Below, one piece after another: positions 62,158 through 64,000 of a stretch of 64,000 nucleotides of DNA (its first letter is position 1; each line of letters starts with the position of its first letter). The position numbers and the translations under genes were made by a program. The DNA lies in assembly GCA_964630785.1 (NCBI GenBank), contig CAZVZG010000006.1:1-64000 (forward strand), given 5' to 3'. The notes beneath the pieces are model-generated. The model made no database searches. It saw only the letters and a list, made by a program, of their open reading frames with translations, and was not told the origin of the DNA. This stretch comes from JADLCX01 sp964630785 (GTDB lineage Bacteria; Planctomycetota; Phycisphaerae; Phycisphaerales; UBA1924).

Positions 62158-64000
62158 TCAGGCCACCCCCGCGGGCGTGCCCTCGGTGGTCCGCAGCCGC
62201 CTGCGCAGCACGCCCAGGAGCGATTCCGGCTCCATCCACGGGGCGGGAGGCCGGAAGTACACCTCGCACGACTCCTCGCCGGACTTGGGCTCCAGCACGG
62301 TCACTTGCGTTCCCCCACCCCCACCCCCGCCCGCCCCTCCGGCCGACACGGCACTCACGTCGTGCAACAGAAGCCCGACCACCGGCGCGTCTGCCGGCGC
62401 GGCACGAAGGATCACGTCCTGGCCTCGCACCGCGATCGAGCGGACCTTCAAGTGGCTCGCCAGCACGCGCAGGTCGGCCAGGTCGAGCAGCCGCCGCGTC
62501 GCCCGCGGCAGGCCGTCGCCGTATGCGTCCTTGAGTTCCGAGGCGATCCGCTCCAGTTCCTCGCTCGTCTGCGCGACGGCGATGCGCCGGTACGCCTCCA
62601 TGCGTCGCTGGTCGCTGGCGATGTACCGCTTGGGGATCATGCCCGTGAGCCCGATCTCGATGGCGGTCTCGCTGGCAACCTGCGTGGGCTCGTTCTTGAG
62701 CTCCTTGACGGCACGGTCGAGCAGTTGGCAGTACATCTCGTATCCCACGGCCGCGATGTGCCCGCTCTGCTCGGGCCCGAGGATGTTGCCCGCGCCGCGG
62801 ATCTCCAGGTCGCGCATGGCGATCTTGAACCCGGCGCCGAGCATGCTGAACTCCTCGATCGCCTTGAGCCGCTTCATCGCCTTCTCGGTGACGGCCTTGT
62901 CGTGGCCGAGCAGCATGTAGCAGTATGCGCGGTTCTTGAACCGGCCGACGCGCCCGCGGAGCTGGTGCAGCTCGGCCAGGCCGAAGCGGTCGGCGTCGTT
63001 GATGAACATCGTGTTGGCGGTTGGGATGTCAATGCCGCTCTCGATGATCGTGGTCGAGACGAGGACATCCACCTCTCCCCGCATGAACGAGAGCATGACC
63101 CTCTCGAGCTCGCGATCGGGCATCTGCCCGTGCCCGATCGCGATCCGGGCGTCGGGCGCGAGCTTCTGCACCTCGTCGGCGACGGTCTCGATGTTGTAAA
63201 CGCGGTTGTGCACGAAGTAGACCTGCCCCTCACGGGCCAGCTCGCGTTCGATGGCCTGCTGGATTCGGCGTGGGTTGTACGGGATGACTTCGGTAACCAC
63301 CGCCCTCCGGTCCACAGGCGCGGTCGCCAGGCTCGAGATGTCCCTCAGCCCGAGCATCGACATGTGCAGCGTGCGAGGGATAGGCGTCGCGCTGAGCGTG
63401 AGCACGTCCACGGTCATGCGCAGGCTCAGCAGTCGCTCCTTGTGCTCCACGCCGAAGCGCTGCTCTTCGTCGATCACGACCAGCCCGAGGTCGGCAAACT
63501 TTACGTCCTTGCTCAGCAGCCGGTGCGTGCCGATGACCACGTCGACCTGGCCTTTGCGCACGGCCGCGAGCGTCTCGTTGATCTCCTTGTCGGTCTTGAA
63601 GCGAGAGAGGCTCTCGACGCGGAATGGGTAGTCGGCGAATCTCGACCTGAAGGTGCGCTCGTGCTGCTCGGCCAGCACGGTGGTGGGCACCAGCACCGCC
63701 ACCTGCCGCCCGTACTCGCAGGCCTTGAACGCGGCCCGGACCGCCAGCTCCGTCTTTCCGTAGCCCACGTCGCCGCACAGCAGCCGGTCCATCGGCCGCT
63801 CGGTCATCATGTCCTTCTTGATCTCGCCCAGTGCGGCAATCTGGTCGTCCGTCTCCTGATAGGGAAACTCGGCCTCGAACTCCTTCTGCCAGGCGGTGTC
63901 CCCGGGGAAGCGGATCCCGGGCATGTGCTCACGCGCGGCCCGGACGCGGAGCATCTCCCCCGCGAGGTCCTTCACGCTCTCGGCGACGGCCTCCTTCTGC
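62158..64000 (-). CDS. mfd: Transcription-repair coupling factor Mfd (C-terminal part, runs off window)
   Basis: Mfd removes stalled RNA polymerase and recruits the UvrABC repair system. The visible 614 residues include the translocase domains: Walker A GDVGYGKTELA, DEEQRFGV (DExx box), LSATPIPRTL, STTIIESGIDIPTANTMF and LRGRVGR, then the C-terminal regulatory domain. The frame continues open past 64000, so the N-terminal half with UvrB-like and RID domains is outside. A Gly-rich insert (GGAGGGGGGGTQ, encoded by C-runs near 62311-62340) lies in the otherwise conserved C-terminal domain. Confidence 0.95.
   Translation of the reverse strand, partial: QKEAVAESVKDLAGEMLRVRAAREHMPGIRFPGDTAWQKEFEAEFPYQETDDQIAALGEIKKDMMTERPMDRLLCGDVGYGKTELAVRAAFKACEYGRQVAVLVPTTVLAEQHERTFRSRFADYPFRVESLSRFKTDKEINETLAAVRKGQVDVVIGTHRLLSKDVKFADLGLVVIDEEQRFGVEHKERLLSLRMTVDVLTLSATPIPRTLHMSMLGLRDISSLATAPVDRRAVVTEVIPYNPRRIQQAIERELAREGQVYFVHNRVYNIETVADEVQKLAPDARIAIGHGQMPDRELERVMLSFMRGEVDVLVSTTIIESGIDIPTANTMFINDADRFGLAELHQLRGRVGRFKNRAYCYMLLGHDKAVTEKAMKRLKAIEEFSMLGAGFKIAMRDLEIRGAGNILGPEQSGHIAAVGYEMYCQLLDRAVKELKNEPTQVASETAIEIGLTGMIPKRYIASDQRRMEAYRRIAVAQTSEELERIASELKDAYGDGLPRATRRLLDLADLRVLASHLKVRSIAVRGQDVILRAAPADAPVVGLLLHDVSAVSAGGAGGGGGGGTQVTVLEPKSGEESCEVYFRPPAPWMEPESLLGVLRRRLRTTEGTPAGVA

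Overview
The window is GC-rich bacterial DNA that most likely comes from a planctomycete of the class Phycisphaerae. Three things point there: five small secreted proteins end in a 'VPLPA...W.GL' motif, a hydrophobic stretch and an Arg cluster; a small membrane protein ends in a CPxC...CPEC zinc ribbon of the kind common in planctomycetes; and an exosortase/EpsI pair sits beside a heptose- and rhamnose-making polysaccharide locus. This assignment is inferred from protein character, not from rRNA.

Layout. (1) 1-7.4 kb holds housekeeping genes: atpA, a small predicted lipoprotein, the c-di-AMP synthase pair cdaA-ybbR, an Nfu N-terminal-domain protein, mnmE and an unknown protein. (2) 7.4-12.8 kb holds five separate VPLPA-type exosortase-substrate genes, three on the minus and two on the plus strand. 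Each is followed by a strong hairpin. (3) 12.8-54.4 kb is an unbroken run of 33 minus-strand genes for surface polysaccharide synthesis and export. In transcription order from 54352 it encodes dTDP-rhamnose synthesis (rfbA, an RmlC-like protein, rfbD, rfbB), a NusG/RfaH-like antiterminator, a 315-base leader, a secreted Fn3/beta-helix protein, a GT4, two predicted small-molecule or sugar kinases, two methyltransferases, a flippase, a polymerase, two GT2, a hexapeptide acetyltransferase, a Gfo/Idh oxidoreductase, an SDR and a GT4. It then encodes the GDP-heptose enzymes (hddA, gmhA, hddC, gmhB) interleaved with an SDR and galE, followed by a GT2, a UDP-sugar dehydrogenase, a WecG-type GT, a degenerate nucleotidyltransferase, an exosortase, EpsI, a Wzz/BY-kinase fusion, a polyprenyl-phosphate sugar transferase and a 1579-residue TPR protein. 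(4) 54.6-64 kb holds a GH2 glycosidase, tRNA-Ala(UGC), a DUF3300 protein, an unknown conserved protein, an EamA transporter, a zinc-ribbon membrane protein and the 3' part of mfd, which runs off the window.

How the genes fit together. The central run looks like a complete Wzx/Wzy-type pathway: activated rhamnose, heptose and uronic acid; initiating and extending glycosyltransferases; flippase; polymerase; and chain-length/kinase protein. Methylation, acetylation and possibly phosphorylation would modify the glycan. The exosortase and EpsI embedded in it would process the VPLPA-tailed proteins encoded next door, so the locus probably makes a surface glycan and anchors or glycosylates proteins in the same envelope layer. 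Sixteen four-base start/stop overlaps indicate tight translational coupling, and the NusG-like protein may keep RNA polymerase going over about 37 kb.

I found no insertion sequence, CRISPR array, rRNA or phage gene. Start codons were chosen by Shine-Dalgarno match, overlap with the previous stop codon, or family alignment from memory; several are GTG or TTG and remain provisional.
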